DNA of 64,000 nt from Dolomedes plantarius (lineage: Eukaryota; Arthropoda; Arachnida; Araneae; Dolomedidae), in NCBI GenBank assembly GCA_907164885.2, contig OU015503.1, forward strand, positions 125,227,523 through 125,291,522, read 5' to 3'. The position numbers and the translations under genes are program-made. The notes beneath the pieces are model-generated. The model saw nothing but the letters and a program-made list of their open reading frames with translations, did no database searches and was not told the origin of the DNA. This document shows, piece by piece, positions 47,921 through 59,829 of this stretch. The stretch's first letter is position 1. Every line of letters starts with the position of its first letter.

Positions 47921-48382
47921 CAACAATATTGCTTCAGAATTAACACTGTCCCCGGAAACAGAAAACATTTTCCTCGACCCATGAGAAAGGAGCATGCGCA
48001 ATAACGTCTCCGTTCTCACAAGCATAATTCACCACCGACCCGCCCTAAGGCATCCGGTTTCTAATGACCTCATCGAGACACCCAATTCGTGCCCGGATAG
48101 CCGAAACCAACTGATAGAGCTAGAGTCAAAATTAATGTCGAGGTACAATTATATCCTACCAAAATTTTACCTACCCCCCACCACCCAAGGTCATCATGAC
48201 CATCCGGTTTGAAATTATTAGTACAAACATTTTAAATACAGGTACAAAGATTCAATAAGTTATACGGAACATATTTACAAACAATTACATAATTTCAAAT
48301 CTACTATTTCCATATTATGCAAAGTCGCCACAGATACACTTTAACAACACTTTGCATCCGACCTCAAATATGTATGTGAATA
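47921..48382. other. Intronic DNA, nothing recognised
   Basis: A 72-codon frame at 47994 has no motif. Confidence 0.35.
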
Positions 48383-49121
48383 CTAGCTGAAAACCCGCAC
48401 TTTGCTACGGAGTACATTCACATTAAATACAACGGTCAATGTATGCAATTAATGCAAAAAAAAAAAAAACCCCAAAAAAAAATATTTATAAAAAAAATCG
48501 TAAGGGATATTTTATAGACAAAATAATGTAGAAAAAATATTCAAATTAAATCTAATAGGACATACTAAAGAATATAGTACAGTTCATATAGTACAGTTTG
48601 AGGAACATACCTTTTACTGTATTTTAAATTTTTTTTGGATAGTGTCCAATCGTCTGCCGCATTAGCGAGAAAAACAAATATTTTTTTTGTCTATTTCATT
48701 GTTATGCACGTGACGATAAAGTCATTTAAAGTACCAAAAAAAGAAACCACGCGATCGGCATTTAATAAATTAAATTCTAAAAATGAATCTTTGAAAATTC
48801 ACCAAAAATCGGAAAATGGAGGTAAAGATTCGAAAAAGATTTCATTTTAAAGGCATTTTTAGGATCTTTCTCGTGATATAAATTTCATAACCCTCAAATT
48901 ATTATTTTAATGAAAACTTAAAAAAAAGTTACTAAAACAGCTTAAAAATTTAATTTTAAAAAATCTCAGAAATTTTTTTCAAAAATCTGTCTTAGTGCAC
49001 CCTTAAAGTATAAGAAGAATCGCCATTCAAAATTTCAGCCCTTTAGGTCCAGCGGTTTGGTCTGTGCGCTGTATGTCAGTGAGTCAGTCAGTCAGTTGCG
49101 GAACTGTTTTATATATATAGA
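48383..49121 (-). mobile_element. Helitron H1, complete reference copy (739 bp)
   Basis: On the minus strand it runs from TCTATATATATAAAACAG (after A, complement of 49122) to TTTTCAGCTAG (before T, complement of 48382). No microsatellite expansion is present, so this copy best shows the native length and ends of the family. Confidence 0.9.
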
Positions 49122-49461
49122 TGAGGCAACCCTAATGTGGTGAGCCAATAGTGAAGGACGAGGTTTATGGTTCCACGTGGGAAAAGGATTTCAGTCATTT
49201 ATTGTTATAATAGTTTCATGTGTAGCAAAGATTGAACACTCATGATGATTCTACTCATTGAATCAATTTTAGGCAATGGAACTAGCACCATAGTTATACA
49301 TATTTATTGTTTCTAATAGTAATTATACTGTGGATTGACGTGCGTATATGCTTCCCGTTATTATTATTAATGCTTGTTGTTGTATTGATGTATATAATGG
49401 TAACCTTGTTGTTGTACCTGTTTGATTATGTATATTTACGTTAACAAATCATGTTATTTTT

Positions 49462-49905
49462 TTACCATGTTTTTATTAACTTGCTTTCTTGTTTGTTTTT
49501 GTGTTTGTTTGTGTGTGTGTTTGTCCAGTACAAATGTTGCAATCGATTTTTAACTCACTTCCCGACTAGCTAGACATTTGAAACTTTCAGAATAGCTCAG
49601 AACACGATGGCATTGCATTATTTTAATACTTTTTAGCCATCTTTAAGCTTGATTGAATTCATTTTCAGTTCATTTTGTTTTGTAGACTGGTGCAGCCCTC
49701 TATCGGCCGGTACGGGAACGAAAAGTTAAACGCGAGTTAACTTCCAATTCACTTCATTTTCTTTCAAGTGGATGGGACAATTCATCCAAAAAAGAAATGT
49801 TTAAAAATGTATTTATTTATACATAGAATTGTTAAGTTTATAGGATTCAACAGAAAATTTAAAAACATGGTATATGTAAAGTTCTTTTTATCTTGTAATT
49901 ATTAT
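49462..49905 (-). repeat. Interspersed repeat family S copy, minus strand
   Basis: Full-length S in inverse orientation, intron 2. Confidence 0.85.
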
Positions 49906-50306
49906 AAATTATTCTCGTGTAGATACTATTTATTTAATATTCGTTCGTTGTCTACACTTGTAATGTTTGCAAGTTCATAATTGAAGTTGAAGTTGAATTG
50001 GACTGAGGGATATATTTCGTACTAGGGTGGCTTCCGATCGGGGTTCATTCCCTGGTGGGTTGTCGATGGGGGACTGGCAGGGTTGCTGTCGTGCTTCAGA
50101 TTGCACCTTATGGTTCGGGTCGGCTTAATCGAGTGTATTCTCCACAGCTGCACTGTGGAAACGCATCCGATAAGCCCCAAAGCTACCGTGTCCGGTATAA
50201 GCTCGATTTAGGTAAAAGTCCCCACACACTGCTGAAAGATGTGCTGTAGTTGCTTGTTTGCCATTCTTCTTTTTAATTTTATTGTTGACTGGAATGCGAG
50301 TAAGTA

Positions 50307-50935
50307 CAGTGGAGTCCCGATAATCCCAAACCAAAAGTAAAAAAGAACTAAGGTTACAATAAAACCACAGTGATACTAAGTAATCTAAAGTATATTTCTG
50401 AAAATTACGAGAAAATTCAAAGTTAGACAATGCACTGAACTTCATTGGTTTGAAAAATCTGTTATTTTTTTTCTCTCCCTCGGAGCCAAATTACGCCAAC
50501 GCGTCAGAAAAATGGTGTCCGCTGGGTCGAGGTGGAGTGTTGCTCTACATCCAATGTCTGAGTGGGATACCCTCTGTTATTCGCTGTCACCGTCCGATTC
50601 ACCTTCACTCTCGTCCGAGACGTTGACAGGTTCTTTCAAAACCATTTCAACAGTCTGATGATCTTCTAAAATCCAACTGTCGTGTTGTTAGAACAACTTA
50701 CACTCTACTGTACTGTACTAGGCAGCGGTCCGCTCTCTTATCACCCAATTGGTGCCGAGATTTGGTTATGTTTAGACAGACCTTATAAAATAAACTGTGT
50801 AATCACACGTAATATGCAATATTTGTGTAATCACACATTATTATGGAATTTAATTTTATTTTAAGGAAGATTTCGCTTAATCCGAAAAATTCGTTCATCC
50901 GAAAAGGGTGTGGTCGGATTGTCGGGACTCTACTG
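50307..50935 (-). mobile_element. Tigger-type element with C-terminal coding relic
   Basis: The ends CAGTGGAGTCCCGATAATCC and GGATTGTCGGGACTCTACTG are flanked by TA. On the minus strand an acidic segment (NVSDESEGESDGDSE) is followed after a stop by LTRWRNLAPRERKKITDFSN, resembling the acidic C-terminus and final KITDFF-type motif of jerky/Tigger proteins. The rest of the transposase is deleted. Confidence 0.75.
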
Positions 50936-51020
50936 TATATTGTATGTCTTTCAACTTGGCAGCTTGATCGGCCCTTTGCATCTGTTTAATATCTACACGA
51001 GCCTTAACACGAAGCAAGTA

Positions 51021-52241
51021 CACTGAAGTGCCACTGAATTAGGGATACCTACCTAGTAACGAGTTGGACCTCCTCTGGCCTTGATAACGGCTGCCACACG
51101 ACGAGGCATAGATTCAACAAGTTTCTGGAAACGTTCCACGGGAATGGCTTGCCAAATATTGGCTAAAGCTGTCCATAATTCAGTAAGGTTCTTTGGTGCT
51201 GTGTGATGGCCTTTCACGCCTTGTTCCAAAACATCCCAAAGATGCTCAATAGCATTTAAGTCTGGGCTTCTAGGTGGCCAATTCATGACAGAGAAGTCAG
51301 AGGAATGTTCATCCAACCAACCAGTAGCCAACCGGGACTTGTGAAAGGTACAGTTGTCTTGCTGGAAAATTCCATTACCGTGCGGATAACAGAACAGCAT
51401 AAACGGATGGAGGTGATCACCCAGCAACTTTACGTACCGAATTGCATTGAGGGAGGTTGGTACACGCACCAAAGATCCCAAACTATGCTACGAAAAAACA
51501 CCCCAGACCATGATTGAGCCACCATGCCCTTGTACAGTTCCAGCCAGGCATTCAGGATCCATGGCTTCATGAGCCTGACGCCATATTCTCAGCCTCCCGT
51601 CGGCGTTAAGTAGTCGGAATCGAGACTCATCACTCCATGCTACTCGTTTCCAGTCCTCTACACTCCAGTCTCTGTGCTCTCTTGCCCAGGCAAGACGTGC
51701 AGCCTGATGGCGAGTATAGAGCAATGGTACTCTCGTAGGTCGACGGCTCCCGAAACCCATACGGTGAAGCGAGCGTTGCACAGTCCGTTTACTGACTGTA
51801 CGACTGCCACCGTCATTAAACTGGGTGGTAATTTGAGCTAATGTTTGGCTTCGCTGGCTACGTACGATACGCCTGAGCCGTCTCTCACCACGCACTGTCA
51901 AGGCTAATTGTCCTTTGCAGTTTGCCCGATCGCTAGTTTTTTTTCCCACCATCCATGTATTCTTGGTATACTCTTGACACTGTCGACCTTGAAAATCCTA
52001 GCTGTCTGACGATTTCGGAAATTGAATGGCCCATGCGTCGCGCACCTACGATTTGTCCGCGATCGAAGGCGTCTAAATCAGGCAGTTTACCCATACTGGC
52101 AATTCCAACAACTAATTCAGAACAACCACAGTACGCGCTATATATGCAGTTAACACAGCGCCCTCACTTGCGCATACATGATGCGCAGCGCTACACAATT
52201 TGCATAGGCTTTGGTATCCCTATTTCAGTGGCACTTCAGTG
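51021..52241 (-). mobile_element. Tc1-type transposon, 1221 bp, inactive
   Basis: The termini CACTGAAGTGCCACTGAA and, inverted, CACTGAAGTGCCACTGAA are flanked by TA (51019-51020, 52242-52243). They enclose the transposase pseudogene 51053-52094. Confidence 0.95.
51053..52094 (-). pseudogene. Tc1-type transposase with one frameshift and one stop
   Basis: Starts MGKLPDLDAFDRGQIVGARR at 52094 on the minus strand. After YMDGG a one-base slip in a poly-A run shifts frame near 51945. Later, TAG replaces the Trp expected in MVWGVFSWHS near 51488-51490. The catalytic blocks are WSDESRFRLL, FQQDNCTFHKS and SPDLNAIEHLWD, with 36 residues between the last two acids. The usual NPIEHLW is changed to NAIEHLW. 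The end SMPRRVAAVIKARGGPTRY is normal. Two inactivating changes in about 345 codons indicate recent decay. Confidence 0.92.
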
Positions 52242-52341
52242 TATATATTCATCCTGTTCGTGTTAATAAATTCTTTTAGTTCTTCGATTTCTATACTTTT
52301 AATGTCGGCCGCCCGTAACGCACTTCTATATAGTGCACCTG

Positions 52342-52716
52342 AGGGCGCGGTGGCACAGTTGGCAACAACTGCGGGCCAGTGATCTGAACGTCCCTGGTTC
52401 GATGCCCGCCTCTGCAAATCCATACGCCGTGTTCACTAATGGTGGCCGCGGCACGTAAAATCTGTCGTGGCTGCAATATCCTTCATGTTCTCAAATTTAT
52501 CTCCGGAGGTGCGGGGTCAAGTGTTTCCGGTCTCGTCACTTGACTCGGTTCAAAATGACGCGACCGGTCATTTAGCCAAGTCGGACTCCGACTCTCGTGT
52601 TGCTTATTCAAAACAGGAGCCGCCCCCTTTCAGCCCAATAGCCTATTAGGACCTGGTGAATGGAACCTCCAACCAGGGGGCATTAGCAGCAACAACAACA
52701 ACAACAACAACATACA
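52342..52716 (+). repeat. tRNA-derived SINE, copy 2, with (AAC)n tail
   Basis: The head has TGGCACAGTTGG (A-box-like) and GGTTCGATGCCC (B-box-like); the body is shared with 38703-38985. The copy ends with CCAACCAGGGGGCATTAGCA and a CAA repeat (52690-52711). Confidence 0.85.
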
Positions 52717-53689
52717 GTGCATCTTCAAGTACCATCCTGACTTCGGCAATAAAGACCGTAGTTTATATCTGATATTCTTTCCCTTCCTACTTTACTTCTC
52801 ACATCCGCATCATATCTTACATCCAGGGACGTCACTAGGCTCCCAAGACAGGGGGTAAAATTCAAGTCGTAATATTTCAGGGGCCCAATTTGCGTCCTTG
52901 CCCCTAAATGTCTAGCTACATCAGCCCTTATTATCCATTTTTGAGCCGTCCGTATAATAGGACGTAGGCGTCTTAGATCGATGTCCAATTTAGAGTGACT
53001 ATTTCATTAGGTTCCCTCCCACCATCCAAGAAGCGTAGGAGACTGTGAATGCTTATGATTAGCTGACCAAGCCTACTTTTTGTTTCTTCAGCTTCTTAAT
53101 CCAAAATTTTAATGTCCCTTTCACGTCATGTACAAAGACCCGTGAAATTGGGCACGCGTTGGTCGACCCTTCTCCTTACGAAGCTAGACTCCACATCTAT
53201 CAAGTTTCAATCCTTTAGTTCCTTCTTTTATAACATTATTTGCTTTGATACTGCAAAAACCTCCCTTTAGGGAAAGCGATTTTGGTTCCCTGCCCTGCCT
53301 CTAAATGGAGCCAGTGGTCCAATACTCAATCTCGTGATTGGAAGAGGTCATTCCGTTTCATTTTATAGCAAAAGTCATCGTCGAGGTATCTGCTCTTTAG
53401 CACACAGTTATCGGTTTACCCTCGCTCTATGGGGAAACGGAACCAAAGCTGGGACCGATCACGGATCCAGCCGTGCGATTTTTCTAAATTCATGTTTGGC
53501 AACTCGTTTACTTCGGAAAATTACTATAAGTTTATTAATTCATCATCCGTTCGGAGGTGAAAGCAGTGCAATACTTCGCACTGCTAGGAACTCCGTAAAC
53601 CCCACTACCTTGACCTTGACCTATGTCATTAGGTTTTCACCTGTCTAGGTGTCACAGTTTCGACTGTTATAGCATATCTCATCCATTTC
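52717..53689. other. Intronic DNA, no gene supported
   Basis: 52823-52900 contains CCAGGGACGTCACTAGG and GGGGCCC-type blocks like a hAT MITE terminus. Frames at 52725-52988 (-) and 53334-53648 (+) lack motifs. Confidence 0.35.
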
Positions 53690-54600
53690 CAAATTGTACA
53701 AAAGTACACTATAATTTCTGTTTACCAAGACATAATGGAATACATCCCGCCAGTACAGATCCTCTAACACTTTGTCAAAATAATCACTTGTAGTTGTTTC
53801 AATGTTACGGTATCTTTGTACCAAGCTTGTGACCCGGAAAATAAAATCTTTTCAATAACAACTCGATAAATTTCTTTTGCAATTTCTAATCTTGTAGGGT
53901 TCGCGTGTTGCTCAGATTCAAATTTCTGGTAGCTGCGCAGTGCAGGCCAGTCGAAGTGAGTTCGGAGCAGGTGTCTCCTCTATTTAAGTGACACACGCTG
54001 AGTTGGCAAGGGCCCAAGAAGGGAGTGGAGATTTGTACGGTAGTACGTTACGCTATTAGTAGAGATACGAAAGAGTCGAGAAAACTTAGATTGAAGGTGA
54101 TGGCGGTATTTAACTGATAAAGCACGTATTAGTATTTAGCCTAGGTGGCTGCACGATTTCGATAGTTATTTCAGAGACCGATGGTGACGGGTATTGCTAG
54201 TGAATTCTGCCTGAAAGGGTTCATTACGACTTTAAAGTTCAGTTTCTTAGTACCGCAAGTTGCGGTACTGTTGTGTTATTATTTGAAGCAAAGCTCTGCA
54301 AAGCTCGTTCTTTTATAGGAGCAGAAGTTCTGGTCAACAGACACTCCCAAATACTTTCTTTATTTCATAACTGTAGCGCACATTCACGTTATTTAAATTT
54401 ATTGTCTGTGTACACGTGATTTCGCCTCTATAGTGTATAGACATTTGCCTATACTAAATTCCAAGTTCTTATCATTATCCCATAGTTGACATTTAGTTAA
54501 TATTGCATGAGTAAGTTCAGTATAGCCTCTTATCATTATGAAAATGTCATCTGCGAAAGCTTCGAACTCTTACCCCAATCGAATCCATTGGTTCATTCTG
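53690..54600 (-). pseudogene. Decayed LINE reverse transcriptase
   Basis: On the minus strand: EFEAFADDIFIMIRGYTELT (catalytic FADD at about 54546-54563), AKSRV, later YLGVSVDQNF, and further downstream RLEIAKEIYRVVIEKILFSG with SQAWYKDT. This is the palm-to-thumb order of a Jockey/R1-like LINE. Many stops; fully inactive. Intron 2. Confidence 0.6.
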
Positions 54601-54938
54601 ATTATCACTCATCAATAACCCGACCCGACAGTTGGGTATGCAGACCATCCTGAAATACGCAGCCGAAAGTCCGCCCGTTCGTGCTCATAATTTAGGCCGT
54701 GTCAAGCAGTACATACTGCAGACTCCTCCCCCCGTCCATTCTGATAAACCCACCCCCTTTTTCTTATTAATATATTATTATTACGAGTAGATTACCTAGT
54801 ATCAAAATGATACTTTATGCCGGTCGATAAATGGGTTTAAAACCGAAAATAAAATTGAGGAAAACGTGACGGATGAGAAATAAAAAATATGACTTCATTT
54901 CATAGGAGGTCCATCCCCCATCTCGACCACCAGAATGT

Positions 54939-55040
54939 CTAAGCCAATCAGAGACTCTAGCTTATAAGGCTGCTTGTAAAACAATTTGGCCTAAGCCAAT
55001 CAGAGACTCTAGCTTACAAGGCTGCTTGTAAAACAATTTG
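54939..55040 (+). repeat. Tandem duplication, 2 x ~51 bp (period 52)
   Basis: CTAAGCCAATCAGAGACTCT begins at 54939 and again at 54991. The units end AAAACAATTTG and differ at a single internal base plus the junction. Confidence 0.95.
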
Positions 55041-55151
55041 CAACACGGCTGTGAAAATATGCAACAGCTACTCGCTTGTGCCGACATCTTGAAGTTCCTG
55101 TCACAAAATGGCCATAAATGTCTCTAAATGTTAATGACTCTATTAAATTAA

Positions 55152-55325
55152 CGCCGGACAATGGCCGAATGACTAGGGCGCTGGATTTCAGTACCAGAAT
55201 CTATGGGTTCGAATCCCACTGTTGGCATGGACGTTTGTAGCCGTTCGGAATCGGCTTTAAGCAGTAGGTCCCGGTCTAATTAGCCCTCGTGTAGCAAGAA
55301 ATGTCCGTAGCGCTTTAAACCAAAC
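55152..55325 (+). repeat. tRNA-Leu-derived SINE or pseudo-tRNA
   Basis: 55152-55226 resembles tRNA-Leu(CAG): TGGCCGAATGACTAGGGCGC (D-arm/A box), a CTGG..CAG..CCAG anticodon region and TGGGTTCGAATCCCA (perfect T arm/B box). The acceptor stem relies on G-T pairs and the anticodon stem is irregular. A non-tRNA body follows to about 55325. Not a functional tRNA. Confidence 0.6.
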
Positions 55326-56520
55326 CTATTAAATTAACAAGCATAACAAAAAAATAATCAATTTATCTTTAAAGGGTTTAAACATTAGCTTACCCACATA
55401 GGACTCCTGGAGGCCTAGATTCAAACAGTCATACAATAGTCGGGCGAGTGACTTGAGGGAGAAGATCATTCCCAAGTCGTGGTCATTTCTCCGACATTCG
55501 TCCTACATAGAACGCCCATTTTGTTGAATAAGCTCCGTTAAACCCATCCATTTCAATTGATGAATAATATGTAATGTTTATGTAAACAAAAAGAACAATT
55601 TAGTCAAAATAGGCAACTTCACTCTCCAGCTGTTCTCGATTCCTGCAAGTATATTAGCATATGTTCAAAGACGCTTATAATTTCACCATCCCGCAAGGGT
55701 TGGTCACCTAGTCTAATACCTCAGGGAGTTAGAACTAGCGGGTTACGATGACCCTAAATTAACTTGTGATCGCGGGTAGCGACTTGCGTTTTCAGCCAAA
55801 TCTTGCCGTATGTCTTCGGATGGGTCGGCTTACCATTTCCAAGAATCAGTAGTGATGGTCAGTACTACTCCTTTCTTACCTCTCTAACATCCTTACAAAA
55901 TAGCATGCTGCATTGTCGCACTGACTGATCCCCTTAAATAAGGATGTTATTATTCATGGAGTGATTCTCCCTATTCAATGAGCGCAGAATCGCAACTATT
56001 TGGCAATGTGCTTATGCGAGGGAGATAGTGAGTTGGAGTTACAAAACCCACCACGAGCTGCAAGATTGGTCCACCGGAGGCCCAATCTGTTTTTAAAATC
56101 AGGGTGTTTTTGGGGAGAGCCTCCTGCTCATCGCTGGTATCCGACCGAGCGCCCTGGTCTGGCTGTGCTTTTTAGAGGTTCAAGACCAATACAGCCTGCC
56201 CTAGCTCGTCTTCGGAGAGGCTATACAAAATGTCGACGTTTCGAGAACTCTACAAAGGTCTTTCCCTCTCGTTCTTGTTCTGCTGCTCCTGCGAAACCTT
56301 CCCCCAATTGTGAGCTTTTTAGGTATCCCCGTCAGCATGCTTGCAGAAGATCTGGATACTGCTGCCTCCCATTTGCTCTTATGACACAGCCCCATGGACC
56401 TGGTCCAGCATTTAGTCCAGAAGGCTTAGCAACAACAGATTGGTAAAAAAAAATTAGGATAGTGATCATCCTTTTTCAATTTCAACTTTTAGTATTTACC
56501 GGGTTTAACCCTTATAAATA
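55326..56520. other. Intronic DNA, unidentified coding-like frame
   Basis: A 148-codon plus frame (56000-56446), GC-richer than its surroundings, shows no family motif; an antisense frame of 64 codons overlaps it. Likely an old repeat. Confidence 0.3.
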
Positions 56521-57452
56521 CGAGGTCTGTCCAATAAATACGCGAACAGATGTCATCAAAACTTTATTATACAAAATTTAGGGTACATCAATACTATCCC
56601 CTTCAAAATACTCCCCTTTTGTTGCAATGCACTTGTCCCACCTCTGTTTCCATTGATGAAAACATCCCTGGAAGTCCTCAGAAGTCAGGCTCTTCAGCTG
56701 CCTTGTCGATTTCCGTTTTATCGTCTCCACGTCGTCCCAGTGCCACCCCTGCACGAATAGTTTACATTTCGGGAACAAAAAGAAATCGCAAGGGACTAAG
56801 TCTGGTGAGTAGAGAGGGTTATCTAGCGTGGTGATCGAATTGCGGGCCAGAAACTCGCTGACAATCACTGCTGAATGTGCAGGCGCATTGCCATCCATCC
56901 CCACCACACAAATTTGGTCGCACACGATCCCTAAAGCGCTTGAGAACCTCCACGTAGAAGGCAGCATTCACTGTTCGTCCTTCAGAAAGAAATTCATGGT
57001 GGACAACACTATGAATGTCAAAAAAACCCATCAACACAGGAGGTGGACGGTCGTCCTGGCCTTGCATCATCCTTGCAGTCCTCACGCCCCCCCCCCCCCA
57101 CTGAAACGCCTGATCCACCTGAAAAGAGCTGTTTTCTTCAGTGCGTAAAATGTTGAGGGCGTTTCCATCAACAGCCCTCAACATTTCATGAAATTACTGA
57201 GAGTTTTTCCCAAGTTTCACCAAAAATGTGATGTTGAGTCGGTGTTCCATCTGTTCATCATCAATCTCTGTCGTCGACAAGAGAAAAATAAAAGGATGTC
57301 ACAAGAAAAATCCCACCTCTAGCTGTACGCTCGCCTCGACGGTCTGACGCTCCAGTGGGTCTCCCGCCAACAGAGTAGCCAGTTCGCGTGGCCAAACTTC
57401 AACTTACGGCCACCCTAGAAGCTCAGTTCGCGTATTTATTGGACAGCCTACG
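56521..57452 (-). mobile_element. Mariner-type element, internally deleted (932 bp)
   Basis: The left end carries GTCTGTCCAATAAATACGCG and the right end, inverted, GCTGTCCAATAAATACGCG. TA flanks are at 56519-56520 and 57453-57454. Confidence 0.9.
56578..57184 (-). pseudogene. Mariner transposase remnant (DD34D type)
   Basis: The minus strand reads GFFDIHSVVHHEFLSEGRTV and NAAFYVEVLKRFRDRVRP. In another frame it reads GNAPAHSAVIVSEFLARNS, YSPDLVPCDFFLFPKCKL and KCIATKGEYFEGD, the second half of a mariner transposase with the third catalytic Asp in CDFFLFP. The N-terminal third is missing and a frameshift lies near 56930. Intron 2. Confidence 0.85.
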
Positions 57453-57803
57453 TAATGACTGATGCCCGATTTTTTAATTAAGTTTTTATACTTTTGTTAC
57501 GATATTACATTAGTGCTTAAATGTAAAGTTTTATTAATCTGTCAAATGAACTGAACCCACAACGCTGGTTTTAGACAGGCAAGTTTTATTTTAGCCACTG
57601 TTTATTTCCCTGGCGCCAGTAAGGTGACATTGTAAATTATGCCAAACTGACGCAGAACCATAGCCTTACGTTTGACCAACGTTGAAACTGGACAAACGAA
57701 CGGCTAGAATGTGGGGTTACTCAATTTTTATCAACTTTATGCTTTTGTACAAAATGTTTATGTAAATGATTGTTTTTAAAAATATTTTCTTTCTTTGAAA
57801 CAG

Positions 57804-57918
57804 ACCGAAATGATGGGAAACAGCATAAATGAATACGTTTATATGAACGATCATGATGAACTGAAAATGCTGCTCAATCACGAAGAGACTGTTCCCGTAG
57901 AGGATCGGATACATCAAG
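57804..57918 (+). CDS. SIM-family bHLH-PAS protein, exon 3 (PAS-A)
   Basis: Encodes residues 113-150 plus the first base of codon 151. TEMMGNSINEYVYMNDHDEL corresponds to [20 protein letters not shown] of Drosophila Sim. The acceptor is TTTGAAACAG and the donor CAAG/GTAATC. It enters in phase 0, as exon 2 requires, and leaves in phase 1. The segment after LLNHEETVPVEDRIHQ is much shorter than the insert in Drosophila Sim. Intron 3 is 57919-58905. Confidence 0.9.
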
Positions 57919-58147
57919 GTAATCACAGGATGGCATGACACCTTAAAAATTCTATTCATTTTCCAGAGTGGTATAGATTTCAGTTAGAAAGGGTGTTTAG
58001 AGGTACCACACACAAGCCCTACACAGTTTGGGTTGAAACCCTTTTCTGGTTTACGTTGGCAATTATAGTCACTTGATAACTTTCAAGGATCATTGGATTT
58101 TAAAACTCCCCCAAAAATCTCCTAGGTGGGAAAGGGGGGGGGGAGAA

Positions 58148-58296
58148 AAACCAGATATGCATAATATATAGCCTATGTCCATCTGGATTAATGTACCTTT
58201 CAAATGGTGAAAGAATTTTTCAAATAGGTGCAGCGGTTCCGGAGATTACCCTCCACATACAAAAATCCGCTCTCTCTCTTTATATATTAGTATAGA
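58148..58296 (-). mobile_element. Helitron H2, 5' fragment in SIM intron 3
   Basis: On the minus strand the 5' terminus TCTATACTAATATATAAAG follows A (complement of 58297) and matches the first ~145 bp of H2. The 3' part is missing. Confidence 0.8.
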
Positions 58297-58905
58297 TTTA
58301 AGAATCCCGAATCATAGTTTTATAATGGTAATTTAGAGTCTAATTTCAAATACAGGCATCCGATTTAAATTTCGAAATGAGCGTGAACGGTTGCAAGACT
58401 AAAATATTTATCGCCTCATTTGGCGAGCGGCCAGAATAAAAACAGCCGTCTGTTCTTTTGCCATCTTGGAATGGATACGAACGAGTATCGCTTGACTGCC
58501 ATCACAGATAAACTATAGTGAGCGTGGAAATAAACAGTTCACTCAAAATAAAACTTAGACATGCACTTTCAAACGATAACGTAAACGTTGAGATTTTGTG
58601 ATGGGGAATCATTCATTAAAAGAATTTCAGTATGAAAATGGCACTTGAATATCGGTGAAATTCACTGTTTTTTACACTGAAATCTTAAAAACATGAATTG
58701 ATATTTCGTTGTTGGACGATAGTGAATTTTTTTGTTTTAGTGAATGATGGAATATTTTTGAAAAATTGAGTTTTTACCCTGTTGACAGTCAAATTTTACA
58801 CTTTCTCTTGCATTTTTTGAGACACTAAAACCTTTTTTCTAAAGACTTGCAAGTATGACATTTTTCGTATGACTCCTACATTGTCCAATGTATTTTATTT
58901 TTCAG

Positions 58906-58991
58906 AAATCGAAGTGTCCCGCTGCTTCTCCCTGAGGATGAAATGCGTTTTAACCAAAAGAAGCGCTGGTTTGGTAAATGATAAGTTTAAG
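58906..58991 (+). CDS. SIM-family bHLH-PAS protein, exon 4 (PAS-A end)
   Basis: Completes codon 151 (Glu) and encodes residues 152-179. IEVSRCFSLRMKCVLTKRSA followed by GLVNDKFK matches the SIM signature FFLRMKCVLAKRNAGL....(Y/F)K. The acceptor is TATTTTATTTTTCAG and the donor AAG/GTAGAT. Entry phase 1 and exit phase 0 fit the neighbouring exons. This exon most clearly separates the gene from HIF or Trachealess relatives. Intron 4 is 58992-61207. Confidence 0.92.
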
Positions 58992-59099
58992 GTAGATATA
59001 ATCTTATCTTTTTCTCTTCGCTCCTCGTTCTCATAATTTTCAGCACTTTCTAAATGTAGCGAAAACCTGATTCAACTCATCTACGTTTGGTAGATTGTA

Positions 59100-59300
59100 G
59101 ACCAGGGGTTTCCCACTTACAAGGGCCGCAGTCGAAAACATATGTCTAGTGGCGGGCCGCAATTTAATCAGGACCCTATCCAGGACTTCTTTTCTTGGAT
59201 TTGTGTATAGTATATACCAGGGGTGGTCGATCGCGAAGCCAATTTTAGTCGATCGCTCTCGAAACCGATTAGACTACGTGATAAATAGAGCACTCATTTA
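59100..59300. mobile_element. hAT MITE terminal fragments in intron 4
   Basis: CCAGGGGTTTCCCACTTACA (near 59103) and CCAGGGGTGGTCGATCGCG (near 59217) are hAT-like termini. Matching opposite ends were not found. The next ~500 bp contain frames without motifs. Confidence 0.35.
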
Positions 59301-59829
59301 GGACCCTAGTTAAGCCGGCAGTCAGGTTTACACTGCACTAGACCGGGACTGTAATTGAGTCTGAGACCGAACGCATACCATGGCACACGTGCTTTCCACG
59401 CATAAGAAAATTGCCATTGATATACGCCTAATTGTGATTCCTTGGTTAGGGACATGCAAACTCAGTCTTGTATGTTGTTTTTCACGTAGATAGATACGTA
59501 TGTTTGAACATATATTTTGCTTATATACCCATAGCTCGCGAGAGAGCACCTCGTAATGAAACACAGTGTATAAACATACAACCTCTGACAATAAAATTCG
59601 GTGAATGAAGTCAGAACGGCCGATCTGGCAACACTGGCGAAACAAAACGCTGCACCTGCGTAGCGGTAGGTGTTGACCATCTGCCCCCACCGTTGTTCAG
59701 TTGAGCGTCGTTTGTGTTCCGTGTAAGACTTGTTTTACAAAATGCTTGTTTAGTGCGTTTGTTACGTGCGACAAATCGTTACCCAGAATTTAGGGATGAG
59801 AAAAACGTGTTGTCGTCTTGTGCCACATC

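Noticed and set aside
55152..55226. Possible functional tRNA-Leu gene
   Set aside because: Irregular anticodon stem, weak acceptor stem and an attached non-tRNA body indicate a SINE or pseudo-tRNA.
56000..56446. 148-codon plus-strand frame in SIM intron 2
   Set aside because: No domain or family resemblance; composition suggests an old repeat. Described only as unidentified.
59328..59690. 120-codon minus-strand frame in SIM intron 4
   Set aside because: No recognisable motif, overlapped by another frame, and intronic to a well-supported gene.
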